Assembly (NCBI GenBank): GCA_030445745.1
Contig: JASUTE010000006.1
Span: 37,244 to 101,243 of the forward strand
Source: Candidatus Cloacimonadota bacterium
Lineage (GTDB): Bacteria > Cloacimonadota > Cloacimonadia > Cloacimonadales > TCS61
Direction: 5' to 3'
Length of the DNA: 64,000 nt
Part shown: in pieces, positions 1 through 10,252 of the stretch
Position numbering within the stretch: the first letter of the stretch is position 1
Layout of the letters: every line of letters starts with the position of its first letter
Made by a program: the position numbers and the translations under genes
The notes under the pieces: model-generated
Seen by the model: the letters and a program-made list of their open reading frames with translations, nothing else
Told to the model about the DNA's origin: nothing
Database searches by the model: none

Positions 1-1
1 T

Positions 2-715
2 GGATGTGCTAGCACCAAATATACACAAAAAATTCCTAAGGGTGTTCATACCAAAAAGATCTTAATAAGATCGGAACCTACCAAGGCTAAAATATTCTTG
101 AATGACAGTTATCTGGGAATCACTCCTGTGAAAACTGAACTGTGGTACAGCCATCGTAGTTCCATAAATATCAAGGCTGAGCCACTTTATCCTAACCAAA
201 TTCCGCAAAATATTTACCTCAGAGTACCGCCAATCCCTGAAAAAATGACTATTTATATGGATTATAAACCCAAAGTAAGAGCTGAATTGGAAGAGCAGAA
301 TGAATTGATCCCTGATAAAGTTCTAGTAGAAGAGATCCCTATTATCCAAAAAGTTCCCTACGACTTTCCCATTATCTATTTTGAGTTTGATAAATCAGCT
401 ATTCGTGAGAGTGAAAGTGGCAAATTGCAAGAAGTAGCTGAAATTATTTCTAAAAATCCCAATTATATTTTGGCTATTCATGGATACGCCGATGAGCACG
501 GTAGCTTAGAATATAATAAAAAACTCTCTATCAATCGTGCTGATGCAGTTAGGCAATATTTAGTTAAACTGGGCGTAACCCCTGAGCAGTTAAAGAGTTA
601 TGGCCATGGTGAAGTTCCCACAATTACCTCTAACGGCTATGAACTGGAATTTAAAAATAATAGAATAGTCATCTTTAAACTGTACAAAAAACCAGAATCG
701 CCACCCCAAAAATAA
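2..715 (+). CDS. Lipoprotein with PEGA-like N-terminal segment and C-terminal OmpA/Pal domain (5' partial, runs off window start)
   Basis: The frame is open upstream of the listed start: GCASTKYTQKIPKGVHTKKILIRSEPTKAKIFLNDSYLGITPVKTEL (lipobox-like GC at the edge, PEGA-like KIFLNDSYLGITP). OmpA motif IYFEFDKSAIRESESGKLQEVAEII...HGYADEHGSLEYNKKLSINRADAVRQYL. Confidence 0.85.
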   Translation, partial: GCASTKYTQKIPKGVHTKKILIRSEPTKAKIFLNDSYLGITPVKTELWYSHRSSINIKAEPLYPNQIPQNIYLRVPPIPEKMTIYMDYKPKVRAELEEQNELIPDKVLVEEIPIIQKVPYDFPIIYFEFDKSAIRESESGKLQEVAEIISKNPNYILAIHGYADEHGSLEYNKKLSINRADAVRQYLVKLGVTPEQLKSYGHGEVPTITSNGYELEFKNNRIVIFKLYKKPESPPQK

Positions 716-825
716 AATTTTTTTTGCAAATTTTCTTTAATTTCCTATAATTTAAATAGTGAGTGACTAAGTTTACCACTATTTTTTTGTATATCAAAAA
801 TTTTTAAAAGCAATTTGGAGGATAG

Positions 826-3159
826 ATGGCAAAAAAAGCCGAAAAAAAAGAACAATATCCTGTGATACCTTTACGGAACACGATAGTGGTTCCCAATATT
901 ATAACACCCTTATTGGTAGGTAGAACAGCTTCTTTGAAAGCTACAGAACAAGCTATTTTAGATGACAGTAAGATATTGTGTCTTACTCAGAAAAGTAATA
1001 TTAAATCTGAAGCAGATCCTAAAGCAAAAGATCTTTATAGACTGGGTACGCTTTGCACGATTTTGCAAGTGTTACGCCTTCCCGATGGTACTATAAGGCT
1101 TTTAGTAGAAGGCATAGAGCGCATAAAAATAAAACGTTTCCAAAGAAACCGAAACTATTTGCAAGCATCTTTTCAAGCAAATCCTAAGGTAATAACTGCT
1201 TCCGAACTGCAAATAGTAGCTTTAGTTAGAAGCTTGAAAAAGGCATATGATAAATATATAAATCTGAATAAATCTGTTCCAGAAGAAACAATGATGCCAA
1301 TAGGAGATAATACCGACCCATTAGAGTTTTTCTATTTTGCTTTGGCAAATTTGCAAATAGATGTTAAAAAGAAGCAAAAGATATTCGAAATGGATGAATT
1401 GTATGCTTCTCTTAAAGAGTTGTATAACATTGTAAATCAGGAAGTAGAGATCTTGAAGCTGGAAAAGAAGATTGATGTTTCGGTGAAAAACAAACTCAAT
1501 AAGATACAGAAAGAATATTATCTTACCGAACAATTAAAAGCCATTCACAAAGAACTGGGAGTAAGCAAAGAAGAGAAAACTGATCTGCTTGAATTCCGAG
1601 AAAAAATAAAAAAAGCAAATCTGAGTCCGGAAGCTAGGAAAAAAGCTGAAGAAGAGGTAAACAAATTAGCTCGTTTGAACAGTATGTCTCCTGAATATTC
1701 TGTGGTGCATACTTATTTGGATTGGATATTAGATTTGCCTTGGGATGAACCAGAATATAAAGATTTCGACCTAAAAACTGCCCGAGAAATATTGGACAAA
1801 GATCACTATGGATTGGAAAAAGTAAAAGAGAGAATTTTGGAATATCTGGCTGTGGTGATAATGGCGAAAAAGGTAAAAGGGCAGATTCTATGTTTTGTGG
1901 GACCTCCCGGTGTAGGCAAGACTTCCCTGGGAAAATCAATTGCCAAGGCGATGGGACGTAGATTTGTTCGCCTTTCCTTAGGAGGAGTGCGCGATGAAGC
2001 AGAAATCCGTGGACATCGCCGCACCTATGTGGGAGCTCTGCCAGGCATTATTATTCAAAGTATGAAAAAAGCTGGCACCAAAAATCCGTTGATAATGATG
2101 GATGAAATAGATAAACTTAGCAGTGATTTCAGAGGTGATCCTGCCTCAGCTTTGCTCGAAGTTTTGGACCCAGAACAAAACAATAGTTTTCGTGATCACT
2201 ATTTAGATTTTAATTATGATCTTTCTCAGGTTATTTTTATAACAACGGCCAACACCTTGAATTCTATTCCACGGCCTCTGTTAGACCGTATGGAAATTAT
2301 AGAATTACCAGGCTATACAGCTTATGAAAAGATTAATATAGCTACCAAACACCTTGTTCCTAAAGTGCTGAAAGAACATGATGTACATGAGGTTTTAAAG
2401 ATAACCTACCAGAAAGCAGCTTTGGAAAGAATAATAAAGCAATACACTCGCGAAGCCGGAGTTCGCGAATTGGAAAGACAGATCGCAAAAATTTTACGTA
2501 AAGTGGTGAAAAAAAGAGTAGAGAATAAAATTGGCGATACTATAAAAATAAAAGCTTCCGATTTGGAAGATTATCTGGGAGTTCCCAAACATCTTTATTC
2601 GGAAGTAAACCGCAAAGATGCTGTGGGCTTAGTAACTGGCCTGGCCTGGACACCGTTTGGCGGTGAAACCTTGCAAATAGAAATTGTTAAGGTTAAAGGC
2701 AGCGGTAAGTTGAAACTTACAGGGAAACTGGGCGAAGTTATGCAGGAATCGGCTCAGGCTGCCTTCAGTTTTGCTCGCTTACATGCTAAAGAATATGGAA
2801 TTGACGAGGATTTTTATAAAAAATATGATATCCATATGCATGTACCCGAAGGTGCTATTCCCAAAGATGGCCCATCTGCCGGAGTTACCATTGTTACAGC
2901 TCTAATTTCGGTTCTGGCAGAGAAAAAAGTAAGACATGATATCGCTATGACCGGCGAAATTACTCTGTCTGGCACTGTGTTGCCTATTGGCGGTTTAGCG
3001 GAAAAACTAATAGCTGCCAAACGTGCTAAAATAAAGAATGTTATTATTCCAGCGAAAAATGAGCCTAACTTAAAAGAGATCCACGAAGAGATAAAGAAGG
3101 GCTTGAATATAATGTTGGTTAGCAGAGTGGAAGAAGTTTTAAAAGAAGCCCTTAAATAA
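826..3159 (+). CDS. lon: ATP-dependent protease La (Lon)
   Basis: Walker A GPPGVGKTSLGKSIAKA, catalytic PKDGPSAGVT...., full-length 777 aa. Confidence 0.98.
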   Translation: MAKKAEKKEQYPVIPLRNTIVVPNIITPLLVGRTASLKATEQAILDDSKILCLTQKSNIKSEADPKAKDLYRLGTLCTILQVLRLPDGTIRLLVEGIERIKIKRFQRNRNYLQASFQANPKVITASELQIVALVRSLKKAYDKYINLNKSVPEETMMPIGDNTDPLEFFYFALANLQIDVKKKQKIFEMDELYASLKELYNIVNQEVEILKLEKKIDVSVKNKLNKIQKEYYLTEQLKAIHKELGVSKEEKTDLLEFREKIKKANLSPEARKKAEEEVNKLARLNSMSPEYSVVHTYLDWILDLPWDEPEYKDFDLKTAREILDKDHYGLEKVKERILEYLAVVIMAKKVKGQILCFVGPPGVGKTSLGKSIAKAMGRRFVRLSLGGVRDEAEIRGHRRTYVGALPGIIIQSMKKAGTKNPLIMMDEIDKLSSDFRGDPASALLEVLDPEQNNSFRDHYLDFNYDLSQVIFITTANTLNSIPRPLLDRMEIIELPGYTAYEKINIATKHLVPKVLKEHDVHEVLKITYQKAALERIIKQYTREAGVRELERQIAKILRKVVKKRVENKIGDTIKIKASDLEDYLGVPKHLYSEVNRKDAVGLVTGLAWTPFGGETLQIEIVKVKGSGKLKLTGKLGEVMQESAQAAFSFARLHAKEYGIDEDFYKKYDIHMHVPEGAIPKDGPSAGVTIVTALISVLAEKKVRHDIAMTGEITLSGTVLPIGGLAEKLIAAKRAKIKNVIIPAKNEPNLKEIHEEIKKGLNIMLVSRVEEVLKEALK

Positions 3160-3401
3160 TGGATTTCACCATAAATTCGGAAGAAATTCTGCCGGATTCT
3201 TCCCATAGATATCTTATCCAAATAGATTCCAAACAATTAATGTATTTGGGTTATTTCTTAGAAAGTTTGGAAGGGATATGTAATTATTCCACTCCAAACC
3301 CAAGTCAGCCAATACTTCAAGTAGATGTTGGGGAAGATCAATTAGAAATCTTCAAAGAGGTAATGGCATTTTTAAAAAGTTGGAATTTGGATAATTCCTA
3401 A
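3159..3401 (+). CDS. Small conserved protein, DUF4911-like
   Basis: ORF starts on the last base of the lon stop (TAATG); length and pattern resemble DUF4911. Confidence 0.55.
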   Translation: MDFTINSEEILPDSSHRYLIQIDSKQLMYLGYFLESLEGICNYSTPNPSQPILQVDVGEDQLEIFKEVMAFLKSWNLDNS

Positions 3402-4121
3402 TAATTTCAAGGAAGCTGCTACCACAGCAATTGTTAATACTATCTTCACCGCCTTTTCACCACCTTTCACGGCAGTGTGTACTCCTATAAAAGCGCCAAG
3501 GCTAGTTCCCAGTGCCAAAATAAGTCCATACACCCAAACAATTTTCTTAGATAGAGCAAAAATAATAACAGCAATAATGGTATAACATAACACAATGAAA
3601 ACTTTTACAGCATTTGCTTTAACCAGGTTGAAGTTTCCTACCAAATTCAATGTGGCTAAAAAAATAAAACCTACTCCGGCTTGAATAAGGCCGCCGTATA
3701 TTCCTATAAAAAAGAAGATCAAAAATTCTATCGCTTTGGGTAATTTACGCTTTTGCAGGTTTGGTTTAGGGATGAACATTACCACTAAGATAAATAAGAA
3801 AATTCCAGCCAATATTTTATCGAATACTTCACTTCTGATATTAACAGCGGTTAATGAACCTAAAATTGAGCCTAAGACTGCTGCAATAGTAATGTGAACA
3901 ATTGGTTTTATATTTAATTGCCTGTGGTGATGAAACCGGGAGGTTGCCATAATATTTTGGAAAAGAATTCCAATTCTGTTAGTAGCATTTGCAGCTACCG
4001 ACGGAATTCCAGCCAAAATTAGTACCGGTAGAGTAAGGGTTGAACCACCGCCCGCAATTGTATTGATGAAACCTGCTAAAACGCCAGTAAGGAAGAGGAT
4101 AAAAATTATAAAAAAGGACAT
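3372..4121 (-). CDS. TauE/SafE family membrane permease
   Basis: GxxAGFINTIAGGGSTLTLPVL N-terminus and multiple TM segments. Confidence 0.9.
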   Translation of the reverse strand: MSFFIIFILFLTGVLAGFINTIAGGGSTLTLPVLILAGIPSVAANATNRIGILFQNIMATSRFHHHRQLNIKPIVHITIAAVLGSILGSLTAVNIRSEVFDKILAGIFLFILVVMFIPKPNLQKRKLPKAIEFLIFFFIGIYGGLIQAGVGFIFLATLNLVGNFNLVKANAVKVFIVLCYTIIAVIIFALSKKIVWVYGLILALGTSLGAFIGVHTAVKGGEKAVKIVLTIAVVAASLKLLGIIQIPTF

Positions 4122-4122
4122 G

Positions 4123-5289
4123 TTAACGTTTCGCTATCTTAATTAATAATTGTTCAACTGCTTCTTTGACTTTATAAAATTCGTATTTTTTAAAGAAAGC
4201 ATTTAGTGCGTTTTCTCCTAACTTCACTCGTAGTTCTTTATTATGATGTATCTTAAGAATATTTTCTTTTAGACTTTCAACGTTTCCAGGCTCAAAGAGT
4301 AGTCCAGTTTCATTGTGCTTTAAAATTTCTGCTGGACCGTAATGATTACTGGCTATAATGGTTAAAGCATGCGCCATAGCTTCGTTTATAGTCTTGCCCT
4401 GGGATTCTCGAAACATCGTGGGCATAAGCATAACATTGTAATCCGGGTATATTTGGTATAATTTTTCAGTATGCCCCTTAAATTTTATTCTAGATTCAGC
4501 CTTATGTTTTTTGATTAACTGATTGCACAGATTTAAATAATCTTCATCTCCACTTCCATATATATCAAATGTAAAATCATCAATTTTGCCTTCAGAAAAT
4601 AATTCTCCCATAGCTTGAATCGCTATATCCACTCCCTTATCAGCACATACTCTGCCAGTATAGATGTAATTTATATTCTTTTCTGGTTGTTGGGCTAGTC
4701 GTTTAGCTTCGTATGTGGGATGTGGGTAAACATAGATTTCTTTTGATCCATACTTTTCGCGCATTTCTTGAGCCACCCATTCAGAAACAGCGAATATTGG
4801 ATTTAAGTCTAGTTTGCCACCTATTGTAAAAGGGATTAGGGATTTTAGCTTTCTTTTTATAAAAGCTGAAATTCCATTTTTTATGTAAGAACTTGGCCAT
4901 AAATCACCTATTTCGAAAGCTTTTGCAATACCACTATTTTGTGTCGCGATAACAGGAGCTATAGAAATACCTCTCATATTCCAAATATAAATCAAATCAG
5001 GCTTGGTAATTTTTATGGCTTCTTGTGTGATCTTGAAATTTGTTATCTCTATTTTGTGTTTTTGTATGTACGAAGGATTGTTGTAGTCAATATATTTTAG
5101 TGATCTTACCGGTTTGCCACTAACTATTTCTGAAATATTCTGAACAACATTTTCTTCTCCATATTCTCCAGATAATATAAAAACCTCATGCCCTTTTTTT
5201 CGCAGATAATTACACATGTCTTGACAAGATAATTCATAGCCTCCAAAATAAAATGGCGGGAAGTAATTCGTTAACACTAAAATTCTCAT
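4123..5289 (-). CDS. Glycosyltransferase family 4
   Basis: N-terminal ILVLTNYFPPFYFGGYELSCQDM; C-terminal MPTMFRESQGKTINEAMAHALTIIASNHYGPAEILKHNETGLLFEPGN. Confidence 0.9.
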   Translation of the reverse strand: MRILVLTNYFPPFYFGGYELSCQDMCNYLRKKGHEVFILSGEYGEENVVQNISEIVSGKPVRSLKYIDYNNPSYIQKHKIEITNFKITQEAIKITKPDLIYIWNMRGISIAPVIATQNSGIAKAFEIGDLWPSSYIKNGISAFIKRKLKSLIPFTIGGKLDLNPIFAVSEWVAQEMREKYGSKEIYVYPHPTYEAKRLAQQPEKNINYIYTGRVCADKGVDIAIQAMGELFSEGKIDDFTFDIYGSGDEDYLNLCNQLIKKHKAESRIKFKGHTEKLYQIYPDYNVMLMPTMFRESQGKTINEAMAHALTIIASNHYGPAEILKHNETGLLFEPGNVESLKENILKIHHNKELRVKLGENALNAFFKKYEFYKVKEAVEQLLIKIAKR

Positions 5290-5500
5290 GGCTAACCTTT
5301 CACAGATATATTTTATTTATAAAATTGGAATTATATATAACAAGTCAAGAAAAACAAAAAAGTTAAGGAATATTGTTTAGAATTGTTCTGGAATGTAGTT
5401 TATGACAAGACAATTCGATTTTTTCTACATCACCTGCCTTTAACTCTGCTTTGGGTTGACATCAAACTGCTTTTTTCAACTATAGGTTTCGGAGGCTGTT

Positions 5501-8500
5501 ATGAAGAAGTTAGTAATTTTATATATATTATTAGTAATGTTTTTAGCTCTGAATGCAAATATGGATTTTGCGCGTGAGTTATATGAAGACCAACTTTACG
5601 AAGAAGCGATTGCCGAATTTAGAAAAGTTGTTGCAGAAAATCCCACTTCCCTAGAGGCACAGAGAGCTTCTTTTCTTATAGCCGATAGTTATTTAAAATT
5701 AGAGCAATACCCACAAGCCGAAACAGCTTTATTGAAATTTCAGGAAGCTTACCCAAGCTACAAAAATAGGGATAAATTACTATTTCAGCTAGCTATAGCA
5801 CAATTTCAGCAGCAAAAATACCAAATAGCATTGCAAAATTATACTACTTTAATCCAAGATTATCCACTATCCGATTATACAAAAAAAGCTTTAGTTAATC
5901 TACTGCAATGTTATTTTAATCTTGAAAATTACAACCGGCTTATTTTAAAATCGGAAGATTTTCAGGAAAATTATCCGTATCATAGCGATATGGCTCAGAT
6001 CTTATATTGGCGCGCTAAAGCTTATTTAGCAAATAATATGGAAAATGAAGCAAAAACACTGCTAAATAAAATTGAAAAGGAGTATTCCCATTCTAATGCT
6101 AGATGGCAAGCTTTTGAATTGCGAATGGATATTTTGCAAAAGGAACAGGGCTCAGATACTGTAATAACTAAACTGTCTGAAAATTTACAGAATAATATTC
6201 CCCGCTTGTTCGAGGAAAAGTTGCGATTCAAACTGGTGCAACTGTATTTAGAAGATAATAACTATAACTTAGCTGCAAATGAATTGCAAAACCTTATCGA
6301 AAAATTCAATAGCTCCGCCAAAATGCCAGAATACATTTGCAAACTTACTTTAGCAAATTTAAAATTAAAAAGATACGAACAAATCACCGATAGCTACCGC
6401 GATAACCTAAAGTATTTTCAAAACAGTGATCTTAAGCAACGCTACCTCTTTTATGTAGCCCAGGCCTTTTATAAAAAAAACAACTTCACAGAAGCGGAAG
6501 CTATAATTGCAGAAAACAAATCTGAAGCCCCAAATGGATTAAAAAACGATTTCGTATTTTTACAGGCCAAAATTTGGGAAGCTACTAACCGCTTGAATAA
6601 AGCAGTGCAGCAATACCAGAATTTGCTGCAACAAAACAGTAAGGATACCGAAGAAATTTTGATGAGATTGGGTGATATCTACTTCCATAACTTCCAAAAT
6701 TACAAAACAGCCCAGAAGTATTACAATCGCTTGATTACAGATTTCGCAAATGGTGCTCTACAACCAGAGGCTTCCTATAAATTGGCTCTAACATTTGAAA
6801 ATCTACAACAAATAGATGAAGCAATTTCGGAACTGCAAGCGATCGATTTGAGCATGGTGACAAGCAGCGAGCTGAAAAATAAAATACAATTTAAACTTAA
6901 CTATCTAAGCAATTTCCAAAACCCTAATTATCAAGCAGCTGTAACTAATTTAATAGAAACCTTTTATAACTTCTTGCAACAAGAAGATAAACAGGCTGCC
7001 ACTACAGAACTTATAAAAATTTTGTCGGATGACTTGAAAAAATATGAACAGAGTTTGGCTCTTTTAAACACACAAAACGATTCTTATAGCGCTTATTTGC
7101 GTAGCAAAATCTATCTGCAACTAGCCACAAAAAATAAATTGGAAGGCAATAGCCAAAAGGCGAAGAGCTATTTCGCAAGTGTCGATTCCTTGCAGATTGA
7201 ATATGCAACAAATCAACAGTGGAATTCGGAAATAGAAATAAGAAAAGAGCTATTTCTACAAGATGGCTTAACAGAGGATATAGCAACTAAAATGGAGGTC
7301 TTTGTCTCGCGCTATGCCCAAAGTAAGGTGAGCAACGAGTTTATTTTGCAGGTTGCCAATTATTTCTATGCTAACCAAAATTATGAAAAAGCAGCTGGCT
7401 ATTACCAGCAATTGCAAAAAACCGATAATATTAGCGAATCGGAATTTAGCGAAGCTAAAATTCGATTAGCGGAATATTTTTATAACCAAGATAATGATGA
7501 AAAAGCCCTGCAAAATTATACGCTCGCTGAAAAATATATAAATCTACAAAAACCGCTTATCTTGTTCCACCATGCTGTTGTTTTGAATGAAAACGGTTAC
7601 CAGCAAAAAGCGCTGCAAAAATTTAAATTCCTGCTCAATAACTCAGGCGATTTTAGTGCTTATAAAAATGCAGTTTACTATTTTACCTCCCTTTTACGTT
7701 CGCAAGAAAAATACGCGGAAGTGGTTGACTATATGCAGCTGATACCTCAACAAAAGCGGGATGATGAATTTTATAAGCAGTTAGCCCAAGATTATTTAGC
7801 TTTGGATGAACTGGAAAAAGCTAAGCAAACTTTAATGCATGTTTCCCCAAAAAGCACCGAAACTCTAACCCAGCTGGCTAAATTGCAGTTCCAAACCCAA
7901 GATTGGGAAATTGCTAAGTATAGTTTGAATAAATTGATATCCGAAAATCCTTCTCAATTGCAAAATTACATGCTTTTAGCACAAATTTATTTCCAACAGG
8001 AAAATTACGAGGAAGCGCAAAAGCTTTATGCGAAAATTTTGGAAAAATTAGGTGGAAATTATAATAATTTTGAAAAATTGAATATTTTAGCTACCCAATA
8101 TGCCATCAGTTTGTATCAGCGTGAAAACAGACCTAAGGCTGAAAAAATAACCAAGCAGTTCGCAGAATACTTGAATAATTCCGAAAAAAATAGAATAGAA
8201 CTACATCGCGGAATTTACTACATAAAATTAGAACCCGAAAAAGCAGCTAAAATTTTAAGCAAGCTATTGGGAAAAAATGAACTGCAACCCAAACTGATGA
8301 TAGAAGTTTACTACTGGCGCGGAGTAGCTTATTTGGAAGCCAAACAGCTGGAAAAAGCAAAAACAGATTTCAATACTGTAGCTAATTCGGTTGATGAGGA
8401 GCTTAGCAACCAGGCTTATTTAAAATTAGGAACGATCAATTTTTCCCAAGAAAATTATCAAAAAGCTCTTGAACAATATTATCGGGTAATTCAGCAAGAT

Positions 8501-9004
8501 ACAGATGGTCAACTGGCTTTTGCTGCTGCCAAGAATTTTGCCTTTGTCTGCAAAACCATTGAAGAATGGCAAAAAGCTGTCGATGCCTATCAGATTATTT
8601 TAAAGCGCTGGGGAGATGCTGATCTGGAAGCTCAAACTATCTTCGATATTGCTTTTTGTCATTATCGCGATAAAAAATATGACAAAGCTGTAGAAATGTT
8701 CCGCCAGAGTTTGCAGTTAATTGAAGATGCAGAGTTGCAAGCTGAAGCACAATATTGGTTAGCTGAATCTTATTTTGGTATGGAAAACTATGAAACAGCC
8801 GTAACCGAGTTTTTGAAAGTGAGTTATAACTACAGCGAATTTCTGCAATGGGCAGCTCTATCGGAATTACGCGCTGCACAGTCTTATTTGAAGATGCAAA
8901 ATGTAGTTAAAGCTAAAAGACTGCTAAACCGCATAATCGATAAATATGGTGCTGCCAGCAATTGGGGCAAAGAAGCTGTAAAAATCTTGAAAGAACTGCA
9001 ATGA
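5501..9004 (+). CDS. Large secreted/periplasmic TPR-repeat protein
   Basis: Signal peptide and many TPR/BamD-like units over 1167 aa. Confidence 0.9.
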   Translation: MKKLVILYILLVMFLALNANMDFARELYEDQLYEEAIAEFRKVVAENPTSLEAQRASFLIADSYLKLEQYPQAETALLKFQEAYPSYKNRDKLLFQLAIAQFQQQKYQIALQNYTTLIQDYPLSDYTKKALVNLLQCYFNLENYNRLILKSEDFQENYPYHSDMAQILYWRAKAYLANNMENEAKTLLNKIEKEYSHSNARWQAFELRMDILQKEQGSDTVITKLSENLQNNIPRLFEEKLRFKLVQLYLEDNNYNLAANELQNLIEKFNSSAKMPEYICKLTLANLKLKRYEQITDSYRDNLKYFQNSDLKQRYLFYVAQAFYKKNNFTEAEAIIAENKSEAPNGLKNDFVFLQAKIWEATNRLNKAVQQYQNLLQQNSKDTEEILMRLGDIYFHNFQNYKTAQKYYNRLITDFANGALQPEASYKLALTFENLQQIDEAISELQAIDLSMVTSSELKNKIQFKLNYLSNFQNPNYQAAVTNLIETFYNFLQQEDKQAATTELIKILSDDLKKYEQSLALLNTQNDSYSAYLRSKIYLQLATKNKLEGNSQKAKSYFASVDSLQIEYATNQQWNSEIEIRKELFLQDGLTEDIATKMEVFVSRYAQSKVSNEFILQVANYFYANQNYEKAAGYYQQLQKTDNISESEFSEAKIRLAEYFYNQDNDEKALQNYTLAEKYINLQKPLILFHHAVVLNENGYQQKALQKFKFLLNNSGDFSAYKNAVYYFTSLLRSQEKYAEVVDYMQLIPQQKRDDEFYKQLAQDYLALDELEKAKQTLMHVSPKSTETLTQLAKLQFQTQDWEIAKYSLNKLISENPSQLQNYMLLAQIYFQQENYEEAQKLYAKILEKLGGNYNNFEKLNILATQYAISLYQRENRPKAEKITKQFAEYLNNSEKNRIELHRGIYYIKLEPEKAAKILSKLLGKNELQPKLMIEVYYWRGVAYLEAKQLEKAKTDFNTVANSVDEELSNQAYLKLGTINFSQENYQKALEQYYRVIQQDTDGQLAFAAAKNFAFVCKTIEEWQKAVDAYQIILKRWGDADLEAQTIFDIAFCHYRDKKYDKAVEMFRQSLQLIEDAELQAEAQYWLAESYFGMENYETAVTEFLKVSYNYSEFLQWAALSELRAAQSYLKMQNVVKAKRLLNRIIDKYGAASNWGKEAVKILKELQ

Positions 9005-10218
9005 GGATTGCAGTAGATTTACATTCTCACTCCGGTTACGCTGGTGGAGTTGGGCAAATAGAGCTTTCCCAAGTTTCTCATTCTATGAAGTTGAAGGGAA
9101 TAGATATTTTTGGAACTGGCGACTGTTTGTTTCCACCTCGCACCCAGGAGTTGCAGCAACAACTACAGCCATGTGAAGAGGGCTGCTTCGCTTTACCTGG
9201 CGACAGTAGCCGCTTTATATTACAAACTGAAGTCATTTTCTCGACCAAAATCTCCGGATATAAGAATAAAATTATAGCTCACCATATTATTCTGTTTCCA
9301 AACTTTTCAGCTGTACACAAGATGCAAAACCTACTAACAAAGTGGGGAATGAAAAACACTATCGGGCGACCTTTTATCACCAGTGATTCCGTTAAAAAAT
9401 TGCAAACTCAGTTGGAAGATATCGCAGCTATCGATCCACTGGTAGAAATTATTCCAGCCCATGTAATGACACCTGATGGAATTTTGGGCAGTAAGAATAA
9501 CTTGCTGACTATGCAGCAGTTTTATCGCGATTTTTTACCCAATATCAGAATAATAGAAACGGGATTGAGTGCTGACCCTAAAATGTTGGAAACGATTCCA
9601 GATTTAGCTGAGCTGACATTTATTTCCAACAGCGATTGCCATAGTGCTGCTTTAAATAGGATTGGAAGGGAATTCACGGTAGTAGAAGCGAATGAGATAA
9701 ACTATAAAAGTTTAATAGAAGCACTTCGAGCCAATAAGATCGTGTTTACCGCTGAATTCAATCCAAGTGAAGGACGCTATTTCCAAACTGGGCACAGAGC
9801 TAATCGCAAAGGGCATGATGGAGAAAATTATCTGCCAGAAATACATACCTCAAAATGTCCTATTTGTGGGAAAAAAATTATTCCTGGTGTGCAAGAACGC
9901 TGCTACAGTTTACAAGGTAATTGCATAATTCCAAGGCACAGAAATTATAGGCATCTTATCCCTTTGGTAGAGGTGATTGCTCATTCAGTGGGTGTTAAAT
10001 CAGTGAAAAGTAAAAAAGTAATTGGAATTTTTAATAAATTGTTGCAAGTTTACAGTTCCGAATTGGAATTATGGTGCAGTAAAACTATAAAGGGAGATCT
10101 TTCGGGACTGGTACCACCGACTACAATTTCCCAAATTATGGCTGTTCAAAAGGGAAATTTTAGATTTGAACCACCTGGATATGACGGACTATATGGTAAA
10201 TTGCAGATATTTTCTTAG
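9001..10218 (+). CDS. PHP-domain endonuclease Q (EndoQ)-like protein
   Basis: Start is the ATG overlapping the upstream stop (ATGA). Motifs DLHSHS, GTGDCLFP, TGLSADPKM, SNSDCHSAALNRIGREF, CPICGKKIIPGVQERC, HLIPLVEVIA, PGYDGLYGKL match the EndoQ pattern. Confidence 0.8.
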   Translation: MRIAVDLHSHSGYAGGVGQIELSQVSHSMKLKGIDIFGTGDCLFPPRTQELQQQLQPCEEGCFALPGDSSRFILQTEVIFSTKISGYKNKIIAHHIILFPNFSAVHKMQNLLTKWGMKNTIGRPFITSDSVKKLQTQLEDIAAIDPLVEIIPAHVMTPDGILGSKNNLLTMQQFYRDFLPNIRIIETGLSADPKMLETIPDLAELTFISNSDCHSAALNRIGREFTVVEANEINYKSLIEALRANKIVFTAEFNPSEGRYFQTGHRANRKGHDGENYLPEIHTSKCPICGKKIIPGVQERCYSLQGNCIIPRHRNYRHLIPLVEVIAHSVGVKSVKSKKVIGIFNKLLQVYSSELELWCSKTIKGDLSGLVPPTTISQIMAVQKGNFRFEPPGYDGLYGKLQIFS

Positions 10219-10252
10219 AAAATTGCCAAGTAGAAACTTTTGCTGTAACTTA

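Noticed and set aside
2814-3236. 140-aa minus-strand ORF inside lon
   Set aside because: Antisense shadow ORF of a strongly supported gene.
5383-5577. 64-aa ORF overlapping the start of the TPR gene
   Set aside because: Overlaps the signal peptide of the TPR protein in another frame and has no protein-like features.
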